Below, piece by piece: positions 48,538 through 59,400 of a stretch of 64,000 nucleotides of DNA. The DNA is from Chamaecrista fasciculata (taxonomy: Eukaryota; Streptophyta; Magnoliopsida; Fabales; Fabaceae). Each line of letters starts with the position of its first letter. Positions within the stretch are counted from its first letter, which is position 1. The notes beneath the pieces were generated by a model. The model was not told where the DNA came from and made no database searches. It saw nothing but the letters and a program-made list of their open reading frames with translations. Position numbers and translations under genes: made by a program. The stretch spans positions 70,922-134,921 of the forward strand of contig QANZ01055964.1 of the NCBI GenBank assembly GCA_003254925.1, in the 5' to 3' direction.

Positions 48538-49148
48538 TATTATAACTTTTGACCAGATACAGAATAAAGTTATAGAGTTAGAGTTCTATATATGTCTCTT
48601 TAAAAATAATTATGAAAATACAAAAGTGATTCAAATATAATACCTTTTTTTTAACAGTTAACAATTACCAATTTAAATAATAGTAATCGCCCTTTATACC
48701 ATTCTGCTCACTCATTATTCATTTATTGGAAGGTACGAGGCATGCTTATTTTTACATATTCATAAGTTTTAGAATATAAAATTATTTTTTTTATTTTATC
48801 ATAACAAATAATAAAAATTAATATCACATATATATGACATATTATGAATCAAAATTTATAAATTTTTAATTATTTATATATATAAATATATGTCATATCG
48901 TGTAATTTTAAAAATCCAGTGTGTATCCGTCGTGTTAATGTCCATGGTTCATAAATTGGAAAGGATATATAAATATATACTTTAACAGGGCAGATTCGAA
49001 GCATTTTGTGAACAAGAAAGTTACTAATGGAAGCAAAAAAAGTTTGATAACAAGTTCATCTAAAACTGTCTGTCTGTTGAGGCACATAATAAGACAATAA
49101 AGAAAGGGTAGTAGTAGTGATTAAAATGTTAAAATCCACATGACATGA

Positions 49149-52100
49149 TCAGAAAATGTCACTGAGAAGAGAGGCAGCTGTGGAAATAGCAGCTCCAGTA
49201 ATAGCAAATTGCACAATCTGTTCATGAGATGAGTCTTCTGATGTAAGTGCAAGTGCTGCTCCTGATATTGCTCCCGCAACTGCACTGTTTTTCTGCAGAG
49301 ACAGAAAAATGATACAGGAGTTAACAAATTCATAAATATCTAATTTGCACTCTTTAATCTTTCAAAGTTGTGAAACTAATGCATTTTAGTTCTTTTCACC
49401 CCAAGTTAGGACTTAAGAAACTAGGCTGTATTACTTCCATAACTATTAAGGACTAAAGTGTGTAAATTAAAGACTAAACTATTAACTCCTTTCAAAGACC
49501 AAATTGTATGTTTAAAATGGATTCAGATACTCTAAGAAAGAGAGGTAAAGTACTTAAAATGGGAGAGAAATGTGAAGAGAAAAGGAGATATCAGTATATA
49601 AGCCCAGATATTTGAATAATTTTTTGTAAAATGTTCGGTAAAAGTACTTTTTTGGTCTTTAAACTTTACATTAACTGTCAATTTCATCCCTAATCTTTTT
49701 TTGTGGTCAATTTCCTCCATAATGTTTTACATTTTGATCAATTTTATTCTTTGACTAACTCAGGGGACCAAAATATGAAACATTGGGGACGAAGTTGACA
49801 GTTGGTGTAAAATTTAGGGACCAAAAAGGTGCTTTTGCCTAAAATTTTCCCACTGAAGAAGTGAAGCTACATGTACATAGGCGACCAAGTTAATGAATAT
49901 GATACGAACTTAAAAAAAAAAAAAAAAGCTTTAGATATTATGCAAGTAGGAAGATTTAACATTTGTCTTTACCCAATCATGACCTCCACGAGCCTCCTTC
50001 AAACCATATGTGAGGCCTGAATAAATTCCTACAGTCAAACCTGCATTTTGTGAGAAGCATTTGTTAAGGCTCACATTGTCAACATTGCCATTCACCCAAT
50101 ACACAATCTTCACAAAACATGAGAAATATTTAAACAAAAAAAGTGAACTTTGTTTCAAAATATAATTTCATTCATGACTAAAAACAATCACTAATTAATC
50201 ATCAGTATATGTTCGTAGAAGCGTAATGTGTATACAGATTTAGTAAATGTATAATTATTACCCCATTGTAAGGCCTCTTTTCCAGTGTTTTTCACCTGGT
50301 CAAAAGAATAAAGGCAGTACTGATTAATATAAGTAAAATAGAAATCCATACAACAAAAAGATTGGCAGAGGAGTTAACTGTAATACAGTTTAGGCAATTA
50401 CTATAATATGTCATTATAAAAACTCACCATGGCCTCAAGGGATTTACTGCTGGTCTCTCCTGCATTCACAAAACAATAATTAATCACACAAACTCATTAT
50501 CACAAATGAACTGACTCCATTCTTTCCTACCTTTAATTTGTTCATTATTTGACAGTATTCACACTTCATACAAGAGAAAGCACACCAATGGCTGATTAAT
50601 TAAGAAATTAAGTCAAAACCTCATTTTTGTCCTATGTAGATTCCATTTTAGTCCTTAAACTTTTTTCTATTTTGTTTAGGTCCTCAAATATTTTTATTTG
50701 TTCCACCGTTACTCTAAAACATGATTCATTATTTTTTTTATCTTTATCTTTGAACTAGACAAGTTATATAAACGATTTCTCTCTTATTCAAAGAAATCAA
50801 AATCTTCGTTTTTAACGAAAATATAATCTCAAATTTACCTCAATTTTTTATTGAGAAAATATTTTTTGTCTTTCTTTATACCAACTCACTCACTTATTAG
50901 GATACCTATAAGAGATGTATAGACAACCACATAAACAAGAGGAAATGACTAGTGGTATAACAAATAAGAAAGATTAAGGACAAAAACAGAACAAAAATAA
51001 AATTTGAAGACTAAATTAGAATCCACCATATAGTTTGAGGACCAAATTAAAATGAAATTTTGACCAAAGATTATTATAAAACTGCAGGGATGGTAACATA
51101 GATTACCTCTGAGACCAGGAAGGCGATTTTTCTTGGCGCCAGTTGAAACTTCTGGTGGCAGAGCACTATGATTATCAAACCCTGTGCCTGTAAAATACAT
51201 ATACACCGCCCAATCTCAAATCTAACTCCACACCAGTTCTCTTCGTCATTGAAGATGTAATTAATTAATAGGCAAAGGTAAATTTTTGGTTCAATAACTT
51301 TTGAACATATCTCAATTTGATCTCATATCTTTTACTCAGGTTTGCAAATTTGGTCCTATGTTACACTTTTAGTTTTATATCTTTGAATCAGGTTGCAGAA
51401 TTAGTCTCATCTTTTATTGAAGTTGCAGATTTGGTCCCATATTACACTTTTGATTTCATATTTTTTTATGAGGTTGCACAATTAATCAGTTAATCTCATA
51501 TCTTTTGGTCAGCATGCATAATTGATTTCATATGTGAAATTGAGGTGTAACTTTTTGCAAAGATATGATGAATTCTGTAATATAGGACCAAATTTAAACT
51601 TTAGCAAAAGATATAAGACAAAAAATGTAACATAAAAAGTTATGAGACCAAATTAAAACCATTGCATAAATTATGGGACCATAAGTGCACTTTGACCTAA
51701 TTAATACTTAAAAACATAGTTGAAAAAATCGGACCGGACCGGCCGGTTCAACCGGTGAACCGGATACCAATCCGGTCCAGAAAAATTAAAATACCGGCCT
51801 ACAGTTGACCCGGTGTTGAACCGGGTTAAATCGCCTGAAACCGGCCGGTTAAACCGGGAACCGGAAACCGGTTGACCTGGAAATATATGAAAAAATTAAA
51901 AAAAAAATAAAATTAAATTAAATATTTGACACTTATTATATGTGATGGACATATGTTATTTTAATTTTTACTTTAAATTTAAATTATTGTAATATATCAA
52001 TATCTATTTGATGAACCGTGAATTGGTTTGACCCGACAAATTTTGCAAAAATTACATATTGACCCTAAAAAAATTGCTAAAAAGTACAAATTGGTCCCTG

Positions 52101-52726
52101 GATACATATTATCTAGGGACTAAAATGAAAATTTTTTAAAAAAAATTGGGGTCAATATGTAATTTTTACAAAATTTATTAAGGTTAAAATTGCAAAATAA
52201 CTCTAAAGGGTACCAACGTGTTTAATTTTAAGATATTAATGTGCATTTTGATGAATATATATTTGAAAATGTAACCCAGCGGTTGAACCATTGAACCAGT
52301 GACCCGAGCCTTCCACCGGATCAATGGCCGATCCGATTTTTCGCACTATGCTTAAAAAACTCGAAGAAGAAGTACTAATGCACCTTCAATGGCAGTGAAA
52401 TAAGCTTCACGCGACACAGCTTGGACGGCTCCTATCTGAAACAGGGGAACAAACGTGAAACGCGAACCATTAGGCTTTTTTTGAAAAAAAAAAAAAAAAT
52501 CTTAGGTTTTCTGTAATTAAAGGGATCGAAAATTGAATTGAGGGAAGAAATGCAAAGTGAATGAATGAGAATTGAAAAAGTGTAGTGTACAAACCCCAGC
52601 GGCAGTAATGAAGCTATCAGCGATGCGATTGAGAAGAGGATGTCCAAAATCGAAGAACGGTTTCTTTCTATCGAAGCTTCGAAGCTCATCAAGAAGAGAA
52701 CGCGAATCCAGATTACTAGTACTCAT
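49149..52726 (-). CDS. OEP162: Outer envelope pore protein 16-2 (OEP16-2/OEP16-S) homologue, chloroplast
   Basis: Seven exons (52595-52726, 52384-52435, 51107-51187, 50428-50459, 50262-50295, 49973-50040, 49149-49292) join in frame to give 180 residues, close to the ~178 of Arabidopsis OEP162. The protein runs from MSTSNLDSRSLLDEL and FFDFGHPLLNR to AVQAVSREAYF, GLTYGLKEARGG, AVAGAISGAALAL and a C-terminal ITGAAISTAASLL. It belongs to the Tim17/Tim22/PRAT family of four-helix membrane proteins, which form an amino-acid-selective channel in the outer plastid envelope. The stretch between helices 1 and 2 is extended, as in the seed isoform. Intron 2 is swollen by two repeat elements. No defects are seen. 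Putative ABA-response boxes lie upstream. Confidence 0.93.
51272..51702. repeat. Fold-back repeat, 'ggtcccatatctt' family, intron 2 of OEP16-2
   Basis: The left arm (ggcaaaggtaaatttttggt…) and right arm (…accataagtgcactttgacc) are loosely inverted, with multiple cccatatt/tatgagacc motifs between. It abuts the hAT-like MITE at 51715. Confidence 0.5.
51715..52350. mobile_element. hAT-like MITE, CCGGT-rich family (copy b), intron 2 of OEP16-2
   Basis: The ends are CATAGTTGAAAAAATCGGAC and, inverted, CATAGTGCGAAAAATCGGAT, flanked by the 8 bp direct repeat cttaaaaa. The core at 52030-52220 closely matches the core of the ggtaccctgtgg MITEs. Confidence 0.8.
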
Positions 52727-52751
52727 CTTTCTTACTCAAATTGTAAGTTTC

Positions 52752-52777
52752 GTTCTTCTTCTTCTTCTTCTTCTTCT
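52752..52777. repeat. (CTT)n microsatellite in the OEP16-2 5' leader
   Basis: About eight ttc/ctt units lie 25-50 bp before the start codon. Read in the sense of the gene this is a GAA repeat, frequent in plant 5' leaders. Confidence 0.85.
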
Positions 52778-52879
52778 AATTTTACCCTAATAGTAGTAAT
52801 AGTAATACCATTCGAATTCCAATGCTCTCTTTCTGTTTCTGTGATGACAAATTCAGAGAAGAAAATAATGGAAACGAAG

Positions 52880-52971
52880 ACACGTGTGTTGGAGACACTC
52901 TTACGTGCCTTACTTTGCGATACTCTCTACTCTATTCTTACCATATTTCATATTTGCCATTGCCACGCGTC
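52880..52971 (-). promoter_or_regulatory. ABRE-like cluster upstream of OEP16-2
   Basis: ACACGTGT (palindromic G-box/ABRE core) is at 52880-52887, TTACGTGCC at 52901-52909 and CCACGCGTC at 52963-52971, about 155-245 bp before the ATG. Such boxes bind bZIP factors of the ABF/ABI5 type, which fits the known seed and ABA-linked expression of the Arabidopsis OEP16-S isoform. Confidence 0.55.
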
Positions 52972-53271
52972 TTATTATCCATCACTATCACTATACTCTC
53001 TTCTAAATTGTTCCTTATTGTTGTTTTGTAAAATTTCTCATTTTTAGAGTCATAAAGATAAGATAGGAAGATGCAATGTAAACTAATAATTCAGTCTATT
53101 AACACATTATCAACTTAATAATTTGATTCTTTAAAGACTCAAATATATAGTTTGATTTCGGGGAAAATCATATCATATACTTTTCAATTCTATTTTGATC
53201 TTTAAATTTTTATATTTTTATTGTTTTAATCCCAAAAAGTGTGATTCTATCTAATTTTTGCTATTATTTTT

Positions 53272-54222
53272 AGGCTTAAGTGCAATTTTGGTCCCATAAC
53301 TATGACAAAGGTTTCATTTTGGTCTCATAACTTTTTTTGTTGCAATTTTGGTCCCATAACTATGACAAAGGTTTCATTTTGGTCCCATAACTTTTTGTGT
53401 TGCAATTTTGGTCCCATAACTATGACAAAGGTTCCACCGTTAGTCCCTTGGTGAATTCCATCCATATTTAGCCGTTAAGTATGACGTGGCATAGTGACTA
53501 GGATCATGATGTGACAAAATAAGATGAAATGGACTGAAATAGGATCTATATGCAACATATTAAAACTTATTTATACCAAACCACAATATAAACAAAGAGT
53601 GGTACTTCCTCTTCCTCGTCAGCCCAACGAGACTTCCTCTTCCTCGTTCCGCTTCCCGATTTGCCGTCGCCGCCGCTTTGGTCGTTCGACTCTGGCTGAG
53701 GATCCCATCGACTTCGTCGGTGCCTTCTGCTTGAAGTCTCTTCTTCCCCACCAGATTGGTCCCTGTCAGTACCACTCTTTGTATATATGGTGGTTGGGTA
53801 TAGATAAGTTTTAATATGTTGCATATAGTTCCTATTTCAGTCCACTTCATCTTATTTTGCCACATCATGATCCTAGTTACTATGTCACGTCATACTTAAC
53901 GGCTAAATATGAATGGAATTCACCAAGGGACTAACGGTGGAACCTTTTGAGAAGTTATGAGACCAAAATTGCAACAAAAAAAGTTATGGGACTAAAATGA
54001 AACCTTTGTCATAGTTATGGGACCAAAATTGCAACAAAAAAAGTTATGGGACCAAAGTGAAACCTTTGTCATAGTTATGGGACCAAAATTGCAACAAAAA
54101 AAGTTATGGGACCAAAATGAAACCTTTGTCATAATTATGGGACCAAAACTGCAACAAAAAAAGTTATGGGACCAAAATGAAACTTTTGTCATAGTTATGG
54201 GACCAAAATTGCAGTTAAGCCT
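53272..54222. mobile_element. 951 bp fold-back element with a captured GC-rich centre
   Basis: The terminal inverted repeats begin AGGCTTAA and contain tandem copies of ttttggtcccataactatga. Direct repeats tattttt (7 bp) flank them. The inverted arms continue inward to 53516-53600 and 53768-53875. The ~160 bp centre is GC-rich (cgccgtcgccgccgctttgg type), unlike the arms. Open frames across it are by-products of the repeats. Confidence 0.8.
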
Positions 54223-54735
54223 TATTTTTAACATAAGTAGATGAAATGAAAAATTTCACTCTCATATATTATAATGAGTGAGTTAGTAAACAGAAAATTA
54301 AAAAAAAATTATTTTTAGTCACAAATTGAAAATAAATATATGGTTGATTTTTTTTTTCTTCAATTTGTGAGTAAGAATGAACATTTTTATTTCTTTCTTT
54401 ATTAACTCACTTATTAAGTTACATGTAAAAGAGAAATGATTTATCAACTATCTAAGTTATAAATAACGACATAAACTTGACAATATTACATTTTCAAAAT
54501 CAAAATAGAACAAAAAATAATTTTATACCAAAATAACTCATCTCATAATTTGATGATCAAAATGAATATTTGACCAAAATATATTATCCTATTCTTTTGT
54601 AGACTAAACTTTCGATATTTCAAAAATGGAATTATCAACTCAATAATTTTTCAAAGATCAAATTGTTAATTTATTAAAAAATATATATAAGATTAATAAA
54701 GTTTAGTATAGTTAATAAATAATTAAATTCTTGAT

Positions 54736-55160
54736 CAAAGTGCACTTTTGGTCCCATAAGTTTTCCTAAGGTCTCAATTTGATCCTATAACCTTTTTTGT
54801 TGCACTATTGGTCCCATATCTTTTGTTCAAGTTGTAAATTTGGTCTCGTATTACACTTTTGGTCGCATATCTTTAGGTCATATTGCAGAATTGGTCATAT
54901 ACTTTTTAGTCAAGTTGCATAATTGGTCTCATATATTTGAGTCAGGTGCATAATTGGTCTCATATCTTTAGATCAAGTGGGACTAGCAATGAAACTTTTT
55001 GAGAATATATAGGACCAATTTTGTAACCTGACCAAAAGTGATAGGAGACCAAATCTGTAATTTTTGGCAAAGATATAGGACTAAAAGTGCAACAAAAAAA
55101 GTTATGAGACCAAATTGAGACCTTAGCAAAACTTATGAGACCAAAAGTGAACTTTGACCT
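54736..55160. repeat. Fold-back repeat, 'ggtcccata' family
   Basis: The left arm (gatcaaagtgcacttttggt/cccataagttttcctaaggt) is inverted at the right end (accttagcaaaacttatgag/accaaaagtgaactttgacc). No coding sequence is present. Confidence 0.65.
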
Positions 55161-55262
55161 AAATTCATTAACTACAATCAACTTGTGTGTATAAAAAAAA
55201 TATTTTGTATTTACTTCTATTTGTAAAAAGGTAATCTCTTTATCTGTTGGATAATATGCCTT

Positions 55263-55267
<5 letters not shown>

Positions 55268-55294
<27 letters not shown>
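55268..55294. repeat. (TA)n microsatellite
   Basis: An uninterrupted TA run of about 13 units lies in the spacer between OEP16-2 and the 3' end of PP4R3. The rest of 55300-56200 holds no gene and probably includes the PP4R3 3' UTR near its right end. Confidence 0.85.
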
Positions 55295-56491
55295 CATGTA
55301 TAAGAATTAAGAAGATAATGTAAACATTCTAGTCTTGTCTCAAAATTTGTCTTATATATTTACTACTCCTCCATAAATCAATTCTTGAAACAAATAATAT
55401 CGTCTGACCTAAGATAAAAATAAATTTAGTTTTTCTGACCTCAAAAAACCTGTCTGAATCATTCTTTAAATTGAGAATTCTATTCTAATGGCTTCACTTG
55501 ATAATTAGTTAAACACCAAATAGAAAAGGCTACTTCCACAGCAGATTGAATATAAATATAAATATATATATAATACTACGGAAAAAGCTAAGCATACAAG
55601 TTAACAATTTATGAAAAAAGTCGCTTAAGCAACTTAATACCAACCTAATAAAATCTACAAAGAGTTGGTCCAAATGACCAATGGCTTGATTGCTGGTACC
55701 ACTTTAGTCTTAAATAAGATCTTAAATTAAGACCTTATAAATATAGTTACCCTATTAAAAACTCTTCCAACATCTACATATAAAATCTAAATTAGTCGAA
55801 ACAAAACTCCAAAACTCCGAATATCAGGTGAGCAACAAGAAACAAACCATTTCAATACAGCTTTATACCATAATTGTGAAAAAATGGTCCTACTCCCTAC
55901 AAATTCACTCTGCACGGTTCTCTATCATAATTCATAGCATCAGTCCATTCACCACAAAATCAAACCTAAAAGGAAAAACTTGCTCAAGGCTAGGGTCAAA
56001 TATTGGCTCCCCCTATCAATATGTTCATTTAACTAAAGAGAGAATAATGATAACATCAGGCTTGTATGTTCAGTTCACAGCTCTCCTCTCTCCTCCCCTT
56101 CTCTTCTCTTACTAACAGAAAATTATGAACGTAAGTAAAGAAGGGGCTGGAAAAAAAGTGAAAATTGGAGAGCATACAAGGAAAAACGATTAATAGAAGC
56201 CAGATTTAACTCTGATGAATGTAATACAAGGATAGGATCAAAGCCAAAAATAGAGAGAAGCACATCTATGTCGACGCTGTATTCATATCTTCCTGCCTCT
56301 TAGTGGCACTGTACAGTATATCCACACCTCCTTGAAGGAATATATGTAAACAGAATTTGCCCCCTTGTAGGTAAAATTCCTTTCTCTTAAGACTTTTGTA
56401 GCTTAGGCAGTCAGGCAAGCACTTTGCCACCACCGAATCGCCATGTCAGACAAATTAAGCAATCTACCAGCTGAATATGGTTTCTAAGAAT

Positions 56492-59400
56492 CTACGATCC
56501 GTTGACAGCCATCTCTGGCGAGGATTTAGGTGGAACCAGTGGTCGTTCCTCTCCACCAAACTGTCTGTTGTCGGAAGTGCCAATCAAGCAATCAGAAAAG
56601 CTTTTAGAGGCGGCGGTGTCTTTCTCTGCATGGTTATCGTCATCTGTTGAATTGCTATAATCAGAGCAGCTTCTTGGAACATTTGGCCCTTTTTCTTGAG
56701 TGTCTTTGCTTAAGGTCAGTCTCCCCTCGGCCATCCGAGGATTTTTCTGTGTGTCGATGGCCGATTTCTTACCAGGTAGCACAGCCTGGCTCAATGTTGA
56801 ACACAAGGCAGCAAATACGCTATCTTTTGATCTAATATTCTTAGACAACTTCTGCTTCTTCACAAGCTCTGACTCCTTATCCTTGGAAGGTAATTTCCTT
56901 TTTAGCCTGAGAGATTCCATTGTCCCTTCATCCTCATCACACGCTTCTGGTTGCTTCCTTGGCGGTGGTCTGTAATCTTCATCGTCCTCATCATCATCAT
57001 AGTCAACCAATCCACCAGTCTTAGGCCTGAAAATCAATGCACAACTTACTTTTCCAGAATTTGAATTACAGAAAACAGGATCAATAAAAAACAGAAAAAA
57101 AAAAACTACCTTAATTCCGAGTACCTTGGAATAATTCCATTAGAGCTGGGTTGTTGTTGCTGTCCTTTATGACTACGTGATTTAGATGCAGAACCTGTAT
57201 CCTCTTCATCACTGATTAAGGAACCTAAGTCAACTCAAAGCTAGTTTTATAGAATTTCTTACGATAATCAAGAAAGAAAATATGCACCTATCCTGATTAA
57301 AGTAGTCTTCCTCTTCTTTTTCCAGCGCACGCTCCTCAATCTGTCTTCGGGAAACTACAGCACTAGCAGTAACTTTTGATCCACTGCTATCCAGACACTG
57401 CAAGCAAACACACAAGCATAAATCTATGTACATAGAAAAGAATTGAGCAAAAGCAAGAGGAAATACCTGCTCATATTTCACTTTCAAAGAGTGAATGGAA
57501 ACCAAATACTCAAATTTCACCAGCTGGTCCCAGAAAGAATCAACTATATACTTCAGCAATAATTTCAGATTCTCCTACATGACAGAAATTGTAAGTACAA
57601 AATTTTCGAGGCACTTGAGATCCACAGAAAATTCATAAAAACATTGGCACCTTGCGAATATACTCAAAAAGGTCTAGAACTGCAGAATTGAGCAGATTGT
57701 AGCGATTGCCATTAGCAACAAAGACATCTATAATAGGTTTGAGAAGGTTGTTCCTAACAAAATGATTTAGCAGATGATCATCCTGCAGGTTAACACTCCA
57801 AATAGTTAAACGCACTGTGTAAAAGAGGTTATCCACCAGAAATTCGCAGGAAAAAAGAATCATATATAAACAAAACCATAGCTAAAACTAAAGCAACACA
57901 GTTAAGTAGCTTGATGGAAAACAAAACATCCAAATCACCCTACAGGAATTTGAACATAAACAACACAAGAACAAGAAGCCCCACAAAAGAACAAATGAAA
58001 CTAAAGTGACATTTAAATATAAAGATGGTATTTATGTTGTAAAATAAGAAATGTATATATATATGCACCATCAATAAGAGCAATTTAATGGAGAAATCAC
58101 CTAAGCAGTTTAATTTTAACCCAATTTTACACCCATACGTTCTGGCCAGCTGATAATTTCATTTGAAAGTGGGAAGTCTGATAATAATTTGACTACTGCA
58201 TAAGTATGTAATGTAAAGTCATAGAAGTTTTACAGGCAAATGAACTATGCTTACTAATGCAAAGTCAAGAGGTGAGGTGATGTTTCTATGAACTATGAAT
58301 TAATAGAAGCCACAACTCGGTTTACTAATGATTAGTATTGCATGGATGAATCACATTGCACTTAAAAAAAAAATCAAAATGTGGTTCCGAAAAAGAAAAT
58401 TAAGCATGAGGCGCATTGACTGAGTTCAAACTTCTGGTGGGAAATGAAAATCGAGGAACAGAAAGAATAACATTGGTTGCTGTAAAACTTCAGACTGTCC
58501 ACAATCATAAATCATTAATACCATCCAACCCTAATTAAGATATGCAGAACAGTTTACCATAAAAATATCCTCATCTACTTCAACCCATTTTTCATATCTC
58601 TGGTAGTTTGCAATAAAATATAGTATTGCACAAATCATAAGGACATACATGGCGGGACAGAATAGTGCGGACAAACCGGACAGCACCAGCAACTAAGTAC
58701 TTTTCTCTTCTTTGGGCCAGTAACAAAATTTTGTCAATTATGTTGTTAAGGAGAAAGTTGCACCTGAGAACAGCAAAGAATCATGTTTTGATTTACTTGA
58801 CCAACAGAAGCCAATTCAAATTATTAAATAATAAGCATAAAGGAAATACCTTATCCTGTACGGGTGATGTAGGACACAAAAGCATAGTAATTCACATATG
58901 TTTGAAAGTATCTCTGGCTTTATCCCACTCTGATACTTGACTCTTCTGCCAGGACCTTCTGATTTGCTGCTTGCATGACCAACATTTTCTGACGGACATG
59001 AAGCTGTTATTACTTCAATCAGTTGACCAAAATGCTTCTCATAGAAAATGTCAACAATAGTGTCCCTCTGTCAGGATAAACTGTTAGTCAATAAATGAAC
59101 TGAACCCTGGAATAACACTACCTAACAAACCTAGAAAAGAATTTTATGTTGATTTAGTTTTGCCAAGTACCAAGACACATTAAAACACTACTGAAAATTT
59201 AAAATTTACATAAGCATAAATAAACTCAAGCACATTGACTTCAAATGCAAACCGAGATAACATCCTCCATAGAATTTTTACCAAAAAATAAATATTCAAC
59301 ATTTACGCCTGCATACACAAACAGACAACTCAAATGTCTTCAATCCAAATGCAAAGCCATCAAAAGAAAAAAAATTTTGAAGTGCTTACATCAAACTACA

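Noticed and set aside
53992..54244. Open frames with repeated SFWSHNFFC or MGPKLQQKKLWDQ peptides
   Set aside because: They arise from tandem repeats in the arm of the 951 bp fold-back element, on both strands, with no gene signals.
57211..57228. Alternative acceptor TTAG/GTTCC for the PP4R3 exon ending at 57110
   Set aside because: Using it puts a stop codon after four residues; the acceptor CAG/TGATGA keeps the frame and gives DSDEEDTGS, which fits the protein family.
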